A DNA stretch of 37,791 nt from assembly GCA_026399025.1 (NCBI GenBank), contig JAPLRU010000046.1, forward strand, positions 1-37,791, written 5' to 3'. The notes below the pieces were generated by a model that saw nothing but the letters and a program-made list of their open reading frames with translations, ran no database searches and had not been told where the DNA came from. A program made the position numbers and the translations under genes. Position 1 is the stretch's first letter. The number at the start of each line of letters is the position of its first letter. Of this stretch, positions 15,990 through 25,824 are shown in pieces. The DNA is from Methylobacter sp. GTDB lineage: Bacteria > Pseudomonadota > Gammaproteobacteria > Methylococcales > Methylomonadaceae.

Positions 15990-18900
15990 TTATTTACGAT
16001 TAAACAAGCCAACCAGGTAGGCAAATCTGACCGCGCGTTCATGCGAGAGCTGATTCCATTGAAAACGCCATTTCCAATTGTTCATCGTCGTACCGGGGAT
16101 ATTCATGCGGTGCTCGGAGCCCAGTTCCAAAATATCCTGCATAGGAATGATTGCAAGATTTGCAACCGATGCCAAGGCGGCATGAATTAACGCGCAATGC
16201 AAGGGCATGGCCGGATTGCCCAGATAATTGTAAATATAGTTTCTTTCGTCATTGCCGATGCTCTGCAACCAGCCTAAAGTCGTGTCATTGTCGTGGGTTC
16301 CGGTATAAACGACACAATTTTTTTCATAATTATCAGGTAAATAAGGATTGTCAGGGCCGCCGCCAAAGGCAAACTGCAAGATCTTCATGCCCGGTAAAGC
16401 GAACTCATCCCTTAACGCTTCAACTTCGGGCGTAATAATGCCCAGATCTTCAGCCACCAATGGAATAGTCCCATGCGCGGCTTTTATTGCATTTAATAAT
16501 GCTTTGCCGGGCGCTTTAACCCACAGCCCGTTAATGGCGGTATCTTCATTGGCGGGTATTTCCCAGGCGGCTTCAAGTCCTCGAAAATGGTCGATACGAA
16601 TAATATCGAACTGCTCTAACTGGGTTTCCATTCGATCAACCCACCATTGGAATCCGGTTCTTTTTAGGTGATTCCAGTTGTAATGCGGGTTTCCCCAGCG
16701 TTGTCCCGTTTCAGAAAAATAATCGGGCGGTACACCGGTTACAACAGACATTTCACCGGATTCATCAAGCTTAAAAACATCGCGATGAGCCCAGACATCG
16801 GAGCTGTCGTAAGACACGAAAATAGGAATATCGCCAAACAAAAACACGTCATGCCGGTTGGCATAGGCTTTTAGTTCCAGCCATTGCCGGAAGAACACAT
16901 ATTGTTCGAATTTAATGCATTCAATTTGGGTTTTTAATCGGCGGCCGGCTTCTTTTATGGCTTTGGGCTCTCTTTCTTTGAAATGCTCGGGCCATTGGTT
17001 CCAGCTCTGTTGATTAAATTCAGCTCTAAGCGCTAAAAACAAAGCGAAATCATCGAGCCAGAAGGCCTTTGATTGGCAAAAGCGCTCGAAGTTGTCCTTA
17101 TCCAGTTGTTCATCGGATTCCAGGAAGCCGTAATAAGCTTTTGTTATCAGGCATCTTACGGCGCAGTTACCGGCACATTCTTCGCATTTGTCGGTGCGTT
17201 GCAGCCAACCTTGCTTGACTAACCAATCCATATTGATTAATGCCGGATTGCCGGCGTGGGCCGATAAGCATTGATAAGGCGAGCCATCGGCATGGGTCAT
17301 GCCTAAAGGCAAAACTTGCCATATGCTGGCCCCGGAGTCTTGCAGAAACTTTACAAAATTATACGCTTCCTCCCCCAAATCACCCTGACCACCCGAACCC
17401 GGTAATGAGGTAATATGCAACAGAATGCCGGCGCGACGTTTATTTAAGATGTCATTCACACTGAGTGATCCCTTGTTTAAGTTTGAGTTGTTAACTTGTA
17501 GAACGCGCCCTTCGGCAATGCTCTTTTGAGCGAAAGCGAAGGGCTGAGGACGCGCTTTTTTATTGCTTTCAGGTCCGATTTCGTTCAGTTCGACGCCGGG
17601 CCTCATTGCGCCGCCCATAGCCGGAGTGCCGGAGCCTTGGGTAAACGACATAGCCAGATAAGCGGGCGGTTCCTCGCCCAGCAATCGGTATAAATTAGCC
17701 AAGTTAAGCCGGAATTGTTTTTCAAAGTTACTGACCGCTTCGCCGGGGTTATAATCGCCGAACCACCAGAACCAGTCGGAGCCTTCGCAAATAGCCAATT
17801 GAAGTTCGGCCTGTTGCACTTGCTTATCGGTTAACCGGCCGGCTGAAATGGCCTTGTCGAAGGTCCACTTAACGTCTCCGAGCATATCCCAGCCTCGATT
17901 TTTGTCGGCGTCGCCGATCCAGGTCGAGAAAGTCCCGTAAACCCAACTGCCCGCAACCATTTTCGTCAGCGGCTTCACTTCAACCTTGTTATGCAGACAT
18001 TCCGAAAAAGTGCTTAATTCAATAGCCGGGTGACCGGCCAGCCGTTGATATAAGGCGCTGAGAAAGTGGTAGCCGTTATCGGGAAAATATTCCCAGGCAT
18101 TTTCGCCGTCCATGATAATGGACACCACTTTATCACCGGGTTCGTGTGCGGCAATATTTTCCAGATGGCGGATTAAGTCGCCGACAGCGTCGTCGGCATG
18201 CCATTTTGAATATTCGAAACCGATAAGATCGGACAGGCCGTCATCCCTGAAAAAGCAAGCGATATGGGTTTTTTGCAGCTTAAAAGGATGATGAACGCCT
18301 GTCGGTTTAAGATTTTCAGGTAGGTTCAAGCTATTATGCAGCACGGAACCGCCGCTGGCTGTCCAGTCAAAACCAAAGTCACCCAATATTTTCAAGGTCT
18401 GCGCGCAAATACTCCCTTCCGAGGGCCAACAGCCTTTCGGTTCAAAGCCGAACAAGCGCTTAAAGGTCTGCACACCCTTTTCAAGGTGCCATAAAACCCG
18501 TTCGGTTCCGCCCGGATAGGTATCCAGTTCCGGTAAAGGGGCGCTTGGCATAGCCTCATGGGTTGATTTTAAGTCCAGCAACAGCGGCATGATGGGATGG
18601 GCGTAAGGGGTAACGGAAAGTTCAACTTGTCCTTTCCGGGCTAATGCCTTGTATCGGCAAATAATGCTGCTCAGCTGCTCGGCAATCACCTCTAAAATTT
18701 CTATCCTGTCGTGCAGGGTATAGCCGCAACCTTTCTCGATTAAGCGTTTTATTCGGCTATCCGTTAATTTTACCGTTTCTCCCATCCATACCAGATGATA
18801 CCAAACCAGAATGTCGCTGATAAATTGCGAATTGACATAGGTTAACGAGTCATAATGATGTTCAAGCCACTCGGCCATCTCAATCAATCGCTTGAAGGTC

Positions 18901-19274
18901 GGATAGCGGTTTATTTGCCGCTCCCGATTTGCCCGCATACAGTCTTTAACCAGTTTCATGCGCTGTTCTGGATCGGCCGGGATGCTGGGGTTAACCAGCG
19001 CCGCCAATAAAGGATCTGTAATCGAAATACGGTCATGCAAATAGCCGTTGACTTGCCGGGCATATTCCTCGATTTGCTCCAGCAGTATCGGCGCGAAGTT
19101 TACCACCGCTTTGGCTGTCGGCACGGCTTCCAGATGCGCCGCCATATCGACATAGTCTTTAATAACATGTAGATAGGTCCACGGCAGCTTGAACTCACCT
19201 GTTTGCAAATCCCTGTATTCCGGCTGATGCATATGCCAGCATAAGACTAATTTTAATTTGCTTTTATCCAACAT
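15990..19274 (-). CDS. GH57 glycosidase fused to 4-alpha-glucanotransferase (MalQ, GH77)
   Basis: A 1094-residue fusion. Residues 1 to about 560 are a GH57 alpha-glucan enzyme: LCWHMHQPEYR at the start, CWPSEGS with E286 as the expected nucleophile, and IIMDGENAWEYFPDNG with D389 as acid/base. A short linker (about 565-610) leads to a full GH77 MalQ domain: AGILLHITSLPG (615 on), RIDHFRG with nucleophile D895, VAEDLG with E942, and GTHDNDTT with D995. GH77 rearranges alpha-1,4-glucans; the GH57 part may be an amylase or a second glucanotransferase. It starts 57 bases after glgC on the same strand, so it belongs to glycogen metabolism. Both active sites look intact. Confidence 0.93.
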   Translation of the reverse strand: MLDKSKLKLVLCWHMHQPEYRDLQTGEFKLPWTYLHVIKDYVDMAAHLEAVPTAKAVVNFAPILLEQIEEYARQVNGYLHDRISITDPLLAALVNPSIPADPEQRMKLVKDCMRANRERQINRYPTFKRLIEMAEWLEHHYDSLTYVNSQFISDILVWYHLVWMGETVKLTDSRIKRLIEKGCGYTLHDRIEILEVIAEQLSSIICRYKALARKGQVELSVTPYAHPIMPLLLDLKSTHEAMPSAPLPELDTYPGGTERVLWHLEKGVQTFKRLFGFEPKGCWPSEGSICAQTLKILGDFGFDWTASGGSVLHNSLNLPENLKPTGVHHPFKLQKTHIACFFRDDGLSDLIGFEYSKWHADDAVGDLIRHLENIAAHEPGDKVVSIIMDGENAWEYFPDNGYHFLSALYQRLAGHPAIELSTFSECLHNKVEVKPLTKMVAGSWVYGTFSTWIGDADKNRGWDMLGDVKWTFDKAISAGRLTDKQVQQAELQLAICEGSDWFWWFGDYNPGEAVSNFEKQFRLNLANLYRLLGEEPPAYLAMSFTQGSGTPAMGGAMRPGVELNEIGPESNKKARPQPFAFAQKSIAEGRVLQVNNSNLNKGSLSVNDILNKRRAGILLHITSLPGSGGQGDLGEEAYNFVKFLQDSGASIWQVLPLGMTHADGSPYQCLSAHAGNPALINMDWLVKQGWLQRTDKCEECAGNCAVRCLITKAYYGFLESDEQLDKDNFERFCQSKAFWLDDFALFLALRAEFNQQSWNQWPEHFKEREPKAIKEAGRRLKTQIECIKFEQYVFFRQWLELKAYANRHDVFLFGDIPIFVSYDSSDVWAHRDVFKLDESGEMSVVTGVPPDYFSETGQRWGNPHYNWNHLKRTGFQWWVDRMETQLEQFDIIRIDHFRGLEAAWEIPANEDTAINGLWVKAPGKALLNAIKAAHGTIPLVAEDLGIITPEVEALRDEFALPGMKILQFAFGGGPDNPYLPDNYEKNCVVYTGTHDNDTTLGWLQSIGNDERNYIYNYLGNPAMPLHCALIHAALASVANLAIIPMQDILELGSEHRMNIPGTTMNNWKWRFQWNQLSHERAVRFAYLVGLFNRK

Positions 19275-19331
19275 AATGTCTTATTTTTATTGTTTTCACG
19301 GATGGCAATTTGTTCCGAAATTTCGCGGTAT

Positions 19332-20612
19332 TTATCTTACATAATGCCTTTTTTGCCCCAGCATTTCCGGCGTCACTAAAACGACGCCGCCGGGACTGAC
19401 ATGAAACCGGTTTTGATCGTCCGCTTTATTTTCCCCGATGATAGTGCCTTCCGGAATCTCGCAGCCTTTTTCTATAATTGCTTTGGTAATGCGGCAATGA
19501 CGACCGATATTAACCTCCGGCAGCACAATGGTGTCTTGCAAAGTCGTATACGAATTAACGCGGACATTAGAGAATAATAAAGAATGTCTGACCTTTGCTC
19601 CGGAAATGACGCAGCCGCCTGAAACCATGGAATCTACCGCTTGGCCTCGTCTTTCGTCGTTATCGAAAACGAATTTAGCCGGTGGCGTTTGCTCCTGATA
19701 AGTCCAAATCGGCCAGGTTTTATCGTATAAGTTTAAATTCGGATTAACTCCAATCAATTCCATATTGGCCGACCAGTAAGCATCGATGGTGCCTACGTCG
19801 CGCCAGTAGCTTTGTTCGCCGCTTTGCAAATCCAAAAAAGGATAAGCGTTGACGACATATTTATCGATAACGGCGGGAATAATATCTTTGCCGAAATCGC
19901 GGCTTGAGCCTTTGGTATCCGCATCTTTAAGCAATTGTTCATAGAGAAAAGCGGCATTGAAAATATAAATCCCCATCGACGCCAACGCGGTATCGGTTCG
20001 GCCCGGCATAAGGGGAGGGTGCTCTGGTTTTTCGACAAAAGCGCGGACTCGACGATTTTCATCCACATCCATGACGCCGAAAGCCGTTGCGTCTTGTAAC
20101 GAGACTTCGATGCAGCCTATGGTTAAGTCGGCATTTTTTTCAACATGATCGGCGAGCATGGCGCCGTAGTCCATTTTATAAATATGGTCGCCGGCCAGCA
20201 CCAAAATATGCTCGGGGCGGCGGCTGCGCAGAATGTCGATATTCTGAAAAATAGCGTCGGCGGTGCCTTGATACCAGGAGTTTTCATCGTGTCGTTGTTG
20301 CGCCGGCATCAAGTCGACGTATTCGCCGAATTCGCCGCGCAAAAAGCCCCAGCCTTGCTGAATATGCCGGATCAGGGAGTCCGACTTGTATTGGGTTAGA
20401 ACGCCTATCTTGCGGATGCCGGAATTCATGCAGTTCGATAGCGGAAAATCAATGATGCGAAATTTGCCACCAAAGGGTACAGCAGGCTTGGCGCGCCAAT
20501 CGGTCATATTCATCAACCGTGAACCGCGACCGCCGGCCAATATGAGTGCAATGGTATTACGGGTTAAATGACTGACGTTATGGTCATGTTTTTGGTTGCT
20601 TGATGCTGACAT
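19332..20612 (-). CDS. glgC: Glucose-1-phosphate adenylyltransferase (ADP-glucose pyrophosphorylase)
   Basis: Makes ADP-glucose from glucose-1-phosphate and ATP, the committed step of bacterial glycogen synthesis. The 426-residue protein has the nucleotide-binding GGRGSRL (27-33), the activator-site-like [20 protein letters not shown], the SMGIYIF and FGKDIIP segments, and a C-terminal left-handed beta-helix repeat region. GGAG lies 8 bases before the ATG. It is divergent from glgB across a 91-base gap that should hold both promoters, and is followed by the GH57-MalQ fusion. Confidence 0.96.
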   Translation of the reverse strand: MSASSNQKHDHNVSHLTRNTIALILAGGRGSRLMNMTDWRAKPAVPFGGKFRIIDFPLSNCMNSGIRKIGVLTQYKSDSLIRHIQQGWGFLRGEFGEYVDLMPAQQRHDENSWYQGTADAIFQNIDILRSRRPEHILVLAGDHIYKMDYGAMLADHVEKNADLTIGCIEVSLQDATAFGVMDVDENRRVRAFVEKPEHPPLMPGRTDTALASMGIYIFNAAFLYEQLLKDADTKGSSRDFGKDIIPAVIDKYVVNAYPFLDLQSGEQSYWRDVGTIDAYWSANMELIGVNPNLNLYDKTWPIWTYQEQTPPAKFVFDNDERRGQAVDSMVSGGCVISGAKVRHSLLFSNVRVNSYTTLQDTIVLPEVNIGRHCRITKAIIEKGCEIPEGTIIGENKADDQNRFHVSPGGVVLVTPEMLGQKRHYVR

Positions 20613-20703
20613 TTTTCATCTCCATGTGGAATAGACTGACAACTCTTGATGTGTTTGGTAACATTCACTCAACTATTATTCCACTACGCCGAGGCTATTC
20701 ATA

Positions 20704-22878
20704 GTGAAAAAGCAATCTAAAAACACACTTGATTCAGATGCTGTAAAAATCATGGAAGCTAAGCACCATGATCCTTTTTCAGTTTTAGGCCGTCATCTCA
20801 AGAACAATCGTATTCAAGTTAAGGTATATCTGCCTTATGCAGAAACAGTATGTTTTAGCCATAACGGCGCGGCGTTAACCCGGCTACCCGATACGGACTT
20901 TTTTGAATATAACGCTGAACATGAACAATTGCCAGCACATTATCAATTGTCCTGGATTGACAAAGACGGTCATAGCCACGAAAACCATGATCCGTATGAT
21001 TTCGGCACTCAATTTCCGGAGTTCGATCAGCATTTATTCGGCGAAGGCAAGCACTGGCATATTTACCAAAAACTGGGCGGGCATTTGCACAGCGTTGACG
21101 GCATCGACGGGGTTTTGTTTGCGGTCTGGGCGCCGAATGCGGGACGGGTCAGTGTGGTCGGCGATTTTAACCGCTGGGACGGCCGTTGCAATCCGATGCG
21201 CAGCTTGGGCGGCAGCGGCATTTGGGAATTGTTTGTGCCGGATTTGCAAGTCGGCTGTTTTTACAAATTCGAAATATTAAACCGCAACACCCATGAACTT
21301 CTGCTAAAAACCGATCCTTACGGTCAGCAGTTTGAATTTCGCCCCAATACCTCATCCGTCGTAATTCAGGAAAACAGCTATGTCTGGGAAGATCAGCAAT
21401 GGATGAGCGACCGTGTTCGTCATAATTGGCTGCATGAGCCGATGTCTATCTACGAGGTTCATTTGGGCTCCTGGCGCCGCGATCATCTGGGGAATTTTCT
21501 TAATTACCGCGAACTGGCCGTGCAACTGGTCGACTATGCTAAAGAAATGGGCTTTACCCATATTGAATTATTGCCGGTGACCGAGCATCCGCTGGATGCG
21601 TCTTGGGGTTATCAAACCACCGGTTATTTCGCCCCAACCAGCCGTCACGGCTCGCCGGATGATTTTCGCTATTTTATCGATACCTGTCACCAAAACGGTA
21701 TCGGCGTCATTCTGGATTGGGTGCCCGCGCATTTTCCTAAAGACAGCTTTGCTTTGGCCCGGTTCGACGGCAGCGCACTGTATGAACACGAAGACCCGCG
21801 CAAGGGCGAACACCGCGATTGGGGTACTTTAATTTATAATTACGGCCGCAACGAAGTGAAAAACTTTTTGCTGTCCAGCGCCATTTTCTGGCTCGAAGAA
21901 TTCCATCTTGACGGTTTGCGCGTCGATGCGGTGGCCTCAATGCTGTATCTGGATTATTCGCGCAAAGATAACGATTGGATTCCCAATATGTACGGCGGCA
22001 ACGAAAATCTGGAAGCGATCGATTTTCTCCGCGACCTCAATACCGTGACTCACGACCAGCATCCCGGCACCGTGATGATGGCCGAAGAATCGACGTCTTG
22101 GCCGCAGGTTACCCGGCCGACCTGGACCGGAGGCTTGGGTTTCTCGATGAAATGGAATATGGGCTGGATGCATGACATTCTGGCCTATATGAGCCAGGAA
22201 CCGATACACCGCAAATATCATCACGACCAACTGACTTTCGGAATGCTCTACGCGTTTACCGAAAACTTCTGCCTGCCTTTTTCCCATGATGAAGTCGTGC
22301 ATGGCAAAGGCTCATTGGTCAGCAAAATGCCGGGCGATGAATGGCAACGCTTCGCCAATCTTAGGCTGCTGTATACCTTGATGTTTACTTATCCGGGTAA
22401 AAAATTGCTGTTTATGGGCTGCGAGTTCGGACAAGGCGCGGAATGGAATTTTAACAAGGAATTGGATTGGTATGTGCTGGACTATGCGCATCATAAAGGC
22501 GTACAAGCGTTGGTTAAAGACCTGAATAACCTTTATAAAAAACACCCGGCCTTATATCAGCACGATTTCGAGCATCAAGGTTTTGAATGGATCGATTGCC
22601 ATGACGTACAACAATCCATCATCAGTTACCGGCGCAAAACCGCGTATGAAGATTTGATCGTGGTGCTCAACTTTACTCCGGTGGCCCGCGAGCAATACCG
22701 GATCGGCGTACCCACGGAAGGCACTTATACGGAAATATTCAATTCCGATTCCGGTTATTACGACGGCGGCAATATCGGCAATGGCATCGCCTTGTCAGAG
22801 CCTACCGCGTGGATGAATCAGCCGCATTCGATCAGTCTGACCTTACCGCCTTTGGGCGCCGTCATTTTTAAATTATAG
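20704..22878 (+). CDS. glgB: 1,4-alpha-glucan branching enzyme
   Basis: Adds alpha-1,6 branches to glycogen. The 724-residue GH13 protein has the N-terminal domain, a CBM48 ([19 protein letters not shown]), and a TIM barrel with LRVDAVASM (nucleophile D408), MAEESTSWP (acid/base E461), and [12 protein letters not shown] (stabiliser). The length is typical of GlgB. It starts with GTG at 20704; GAGG lies about 9 bases upstream. It is followed by glgA on the same strand after 124 bases. Confidence 0.97.
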   Translation: MKKQSKNTLDSDAVKIMEAKHHDPFSVLGRHLKNNRIQVKVYLPYAETVCFSHNGAALTRLPDTDFFEYNAEHEQLPAHYQLSWIDKDGHSHENHDPYDFGTQFPEFDQHLFGEGKHWHIYQKLGGHLHSVDGIDGVLFAVWAPNAGRVSVVGDFNRWDGRCNPMRSLGGSGIWELFVPDLQVGCFYKFEILNRNTHELLLKTDPYGQQFEFRPNTSSVVIQENSYVWEDQQWMSDRVRHNWLHEPMSIYEVHLGSWRRDHLGNFLNYRELAVQLVDYAKEMGFTHIELLPVTEHPLDASWGYQTTGYFAPTSRHGSPDDFRYFIDTCHQNGIGVILDWVPAHFPKDSFALARFDGSALYEHEDPRKGEHRDWGTLIYNYGRNEVKNFLLSSAIFWLEEFHLDGLRVDAVASMLYLDYSRKDNDWIPNMYGGNENLEAIDFLRDLNTVTHDQHPGTVMMAEESTSWPQVTRPTWTGGLGFSMKWNMGWMHDILAYMSQEPIHRKYHHDQLTFGMLYAFTENFCLPFSHDEVVHGKGSLVSKMPGDEWQRFANLRLLYTLMFTYPGKKLLFMGCEFGQGAEWNFNKELDWYVLDYAHHKGVQALVKDLNNLYKKHPALYQHDFEHQGFEWIDCHDVQQSIISYRRKTAYEDLIVVLNFTPVAREQYRIGVPTEGTYTEIFNSDSGYYDGGNIGNGIALSEPTAWMNQPHSISLTLPPLGAVIFKL

Positions 22879-22916
22879 CGATCGGTATTGCTACATTTTC
22901 CGCATTTAAAATATAG

Positions 22917-22948
22917 AGGACACAGATACCTAGAGCTATCTGTGTCCT
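22917..22948. other. Perfect hairpin between glgB and glgA
   Basis: A 12-base perfect inverted repeat (AGGACACAGATA / TATCTGTGTCCT) with an 8-base loop, about 40 bases after the glgB stop. No T tract follows directly, so it is not a standard terminator. It could be an attenuator, an RNA-stability element or a processing site that sets the glgB:glgA ratio. Confidence 0.7.
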
Positions 22949-23002
22949 TACCAAAGCTATTTTTCTGAAGCATAAAAATAATAAAAACCCGCAACCGAGA
23001 CA

Positions 23003-24436
23003 ATGAAAAAAATACTTTTTGTCACCAGTGAAGCCCATCCTTTAATTAAAACCGGCGGTCTGGCCGATGTTTCCGGCAGTTTGCCCAAGGCCTTGGCGGA
23101 ATTGGGTGAAGATGTGCGCATTATCATGCCCAACTATCAGGCCATCAAAACGACCGAAGAAGTCCGCTACTTAAGCACGGTCTATGTCAATAATTACGCG
23201 GTCAATCTTCTGGAAACCCGGCTACCGGGGGCCGGCGTTATCGTATGGCTGGTCGACTGCCCGGAATTTTTCAATTTTCCAGGCAATCCCTATGTTGACG
23301 AACACGGCAAACCTTGGGCGAACAGTGCCGAACGTTTTGCGCTGTTTTGCCGGGTCACGGTAGAAGTAGCGATGAACCGGAGCTGGCTGGATTGGAAACC
23401 CGACATCGTCCACTGCAACGATTGGCAAAGCGGGCTGGTGCCGGCGTTGCTGTCTTTGGAATACAGCCGTCCCGCTACCGTTTTCACTATCCATAACATG
23501 GCTTACCAGGGCATATTCCCCAGCTCGACTTATCTGTCCTTGAATTTGCCCGGTCAACTGTGGAATCCGAACGGCATAGAGTTTCATCATATGCTGTCGT
23601 TTCTTAAAGGCGGATTGGCTTATTCGGATCGTATCACCACGGTCAGCCCGACTTATGCCAAGGAAATTCAAACCGCCGAGTTCGGTTACGGTCTGGAGGG
23701 ACTGTTAAGTTACCGAAAAGATTTTTTGAGCGGCATTATCAACGGTATCGACACCGATCATTGGAACCCTGAAACCGACACCACTATCAAGCAAACGTTT
23801 AATCATTTAACGCTGGATAAAAAACAGCTCAACAAAGCAGCGCTCCAGGAAAAAGTGTCGCTGCCCGTAGACAGCGGCATTCCCGTGTTTGGGCTTATCA
23901 GTCGCTTGGTCGAACAAAAAGGCATCGACCTGATACTGGAATGCCTGCCCGAGATGCTGAGTCATTCGCTGCAATTTATATTATTAGGCAGCGGCAATAA
24001 GGGCTTTGAACAACGCCTGCATAATTTTGCCGAAAGCCACCCCGATAAAATAGCGATTACCGTGGGCTATGACGAAACCTTGGCGCATATGATTGAAGCG
24101 GGCGTCGATATTTTTCTGATGCCGTCGCGGTTTGAACCCTGCGGCTTAAACCAGATTTACAGCCAACGTTACGGCACCATTCCGATCGTCAGAAAGACCG
24201 GCGGCTTGGCCGATACCGTCACCGATAGCTTGCCGGAAACGCTGGACAATAATACCGCAACCGGCCTTGTGTTCAATGAAGCCAGCCCTGGAGCATTAAT
24301 GGAAGCCATTAAACGTTCGCTGATTTTATACAGCCATCCTGACACCTGGAAACAGCTACAAACTAACGGCATGTTAAAAGATTACTCATGGAGCAAGAGC
24401 GCCAAACAGTACATGACTTTATACAGCCATCTTTAG
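23003..24436 (+). CDS. glgA: Glycogen synthase (ADP-glucose type)
   Basis: GT5 glycosyltransferase that elongates alpha-1,4-glucan from ADP-glucose. The 477-residue protein carries the ADP-glucose binding KTGGLADVSGSLPKAL (residues 16 on), HCNDWQSGL, FTIHNMAYQG, and the C-terminal SRFEPCGLNQIYSQRYG followed by RKTGGLADTV. Its length is normal. It lies downstream of glgB on the same strand with the 22917 hairpin between, and completes the glgC-glgB-glgA pathway. Confidence 0.97.
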   Translation: MKKILFVTSEAHPLIKTGGLADVSGSLPKALAELGEDVRIIMPNYQAIKTTEEVRYLSTVYVNNYAVNLLETRLPGAGVIVWLVDCPEFFNFPGNPYVDEHGKPWANSAERFALFCRVTVEVAMNRSWLDWKPDIVHCNDWQSGLVPALLSLEYSRPATVFTIHNMAYQGIFPSSTYLSLNLPGQLWNPNGIEFHHMLSFLKGGLAYSDRITTVSPTYAKEIQTAEFGYGLEGLLSYRKDFLSGIINGIDTDHWNPETDTTIKQTFNHLTLDKKQLNKAALQEKVSLPVDSGIPVFGLISRLVEQKGIDLILECLPEMLSHSLQFILLGSGNKGFEQRLHNFAESHPDKIAITVGYDETLAHMIEAGVDIFLMPSRFEPCGLNQIYSQRYGTIPIVRKTGGLADTVTDSLPETLDNNTATGLVFNEASPGALMEAIKRSLILYSHPDTWKQLQTNGMLKDYSWSKSAKQYMTLYSHL

Positions 24437-24518
24437 CTAAGCGCTGAGTATTCCGGAAATGTCTATTCTTTATCACTTCGGCTTAATAACGGATAAATTC
24501 GGTTAAAAATTTAAAGAA

Positions 24519-25190
24519 TTCACCACGAAGACACGAAGGACACGAAGAAATAAAAACTTTGTGTCTGTTGATGAATTAAATACCTTTAATCCGTCGTTAC
24601 CTACAGTGATTTCAAAACCAGTCCTAAAAAACTATATCGTTATCACGGCTGTCGGAGTGCAGGCTTTGCCTGCAAGCGCAAGCACCAACAGTAGGCGCTT
24701 TACGACCGTAAGGACAGATATTGAGCCTGGAATTAATATAGCGACGCATGGACTCGCTATCGTTCTATCGTTCCCACGCTCCGGCGGTACGGGACGCCGG
24801 AGCGTCCCTCACTGCATTCCCACGAGCACGAAGGAAAAAATAATTGTATAAACTCAATGTATTGAAAACTTCGTGTCCTTCGTGCCTTCGTGGTGAATGC
24901 TTTTGCTTTTGTTCTAAAACGAATACTTTCACAGTCTCCGGAGCGTGGGAACGATGTCTCTTTATTCATTTCGGGCTCTATATTTTGCTTCATACAAAAT
25001 CTGCATTGACCTCCTGGGAGGGAGGAAATGCCGCAAGATTGTCTGGAGCAATCGCGGCTCCCATCCCTGTGGTTTAAGGAAGTAGGCGGAAAACCGTTCT
25101 TCGGTAATTGCTCTTGCATTACTCTACTGCACTCCTGCTGTAAATATACTGTGCGAGTTGTTCAGTTTATTTCATACACATTCCTAAGCG
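24519..25190. repeat. Composite repeat region in the glgA-lipoprotein gap
   Basis: The 798-base gap 24437-25234 holds no convincing gene but several repeat modules. Two 29-base CACGAAG arms in inverted orientation (24519-24547 and 24869-24897, one mismatch) frame it. A 50-base unit (24653-24702) containing the hairpin GCAGGC-TTT-GCCTGC recurs at 37439-37488 (47 of 50 identical). TCGTTCCCACGCTCCGG (24768-24784) is exactly inverted at 24938-24954 and recurs at 37593-37609. The segment 25151-25190 (GTGCGAGTTGTTCAG...) recurs near 37521. Stretch 24823-24983 is an inverted copy of 37564-37733. Looks like non-autonomous elements. Confidence 0.85.
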
Positions 25191-25234
25191 AATTTGAAAA
25201 CGCTGTAATATCCGGTAATAATTGAGAGGCTATC

Positions 25235-25822
25235 ATGAAAAAACTATCAGTCATTGGCGCGCTATTGTTGACGGCTTGCGTCACCATCAATATTTATTTC
25301 CCCGCGGCCGCCGCTGAAAAAGCGGCGGATGACATTATCAAAGACATCCAAAAAAACACGCCGCAGCAAACGCAACCCAAGCCCAAGGCAAGTTTGCCGG
25401 ATTGGCAGGTGAGTGTTTATCAAGTGCTGGATACGGCGATTAATGCGGTCGTATCGCCCGCTCTGGCCGATGAGGCCGACTTGGCCATCGACAGCGCTGA
25501 AATCAGGCAATTGCGCGCCGCGATGGAAAGCCGCTTTGCCGGTCTGCAACCCTTGTATGTCGCAGGTTTTATCGGCATCAAGGCGGACGGCCTGTTGGCG
25601 GTCCGGGACATCGACAGCGTACCGCTTAAAGACCGCAATCAAGTTAATAAACTGATTGCGGCGGAAAACGCCGACCGGCAAAGTCTTTATCAGGCGATTG
25701 CCAATGCCAACGGTCATCCCGAATGGGCGGCGCAAATCAAATCAACCTTTGCCGGTCGCTGGCTGAGCAATGCTCAAGCGGGCTGGTGGTATCAATCTTC
25801 AGGAAGCTGGAAACAAAAGTAA
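25235..25822 (+). CDS. YdbL/DUF1318 family lipoprotein
   Basis: A 195-residue predicted lipoprotein. The signal peptide ends in lipobox LTAC (C15), followed by the family-typical VTINIYFPAAAAEKAAD. The C-terminal DUF1318 part has AEIRQLRAAMESRF and EARNAD-like ENADRQSLYQAIA segments. Family members occur beside YnbE/YdbH-type envelope proteins; no such neighbour is present here. Its function is not well established. The rlmD start lies 2 bases after its stop, so the two are co-transcribed. Confidence 0.88.
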   Translation: MKKLSVIGALLLTACVTINIYFPAAAAEKAADDIIKDIQKNTPQQTQPKPKASLPDWQVSVYQVLDTAINAVVSPALADEADLAIDSAEIRQLRAAMESRFAGLQPLYVAGFIGIKADGLLAVRDIDSVPLKDRNQVNKLIAAENADRQSLYQAIANANGHPEWAAQIKSTFAGRWLSNAQAGWWYQSSGSWKQK

Positions 25823-25824
25823 AC

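Noticed and set aside
15990-19274. Possible sequencing error joining GH57 and MalQ
   Set aside because: The linker is continuous, in frame, and of plausible composition; both domains are complete. I keep it as a true fusion while noting how to test it.
21937-22302. Frames antisense to glgB, and similar ones across glgA, the hybrid kinase and the GH57-MalQ gene
   Set aside because: All lie wholly inside well-supported genes and show no family similarity.
25723-25824. Longer rlmD start inside the lipoprotein gene
   Set aside because: The TRAM domain begins right after the ATG at 25825, and the extension is out-of-frame lipoprotein sequence.
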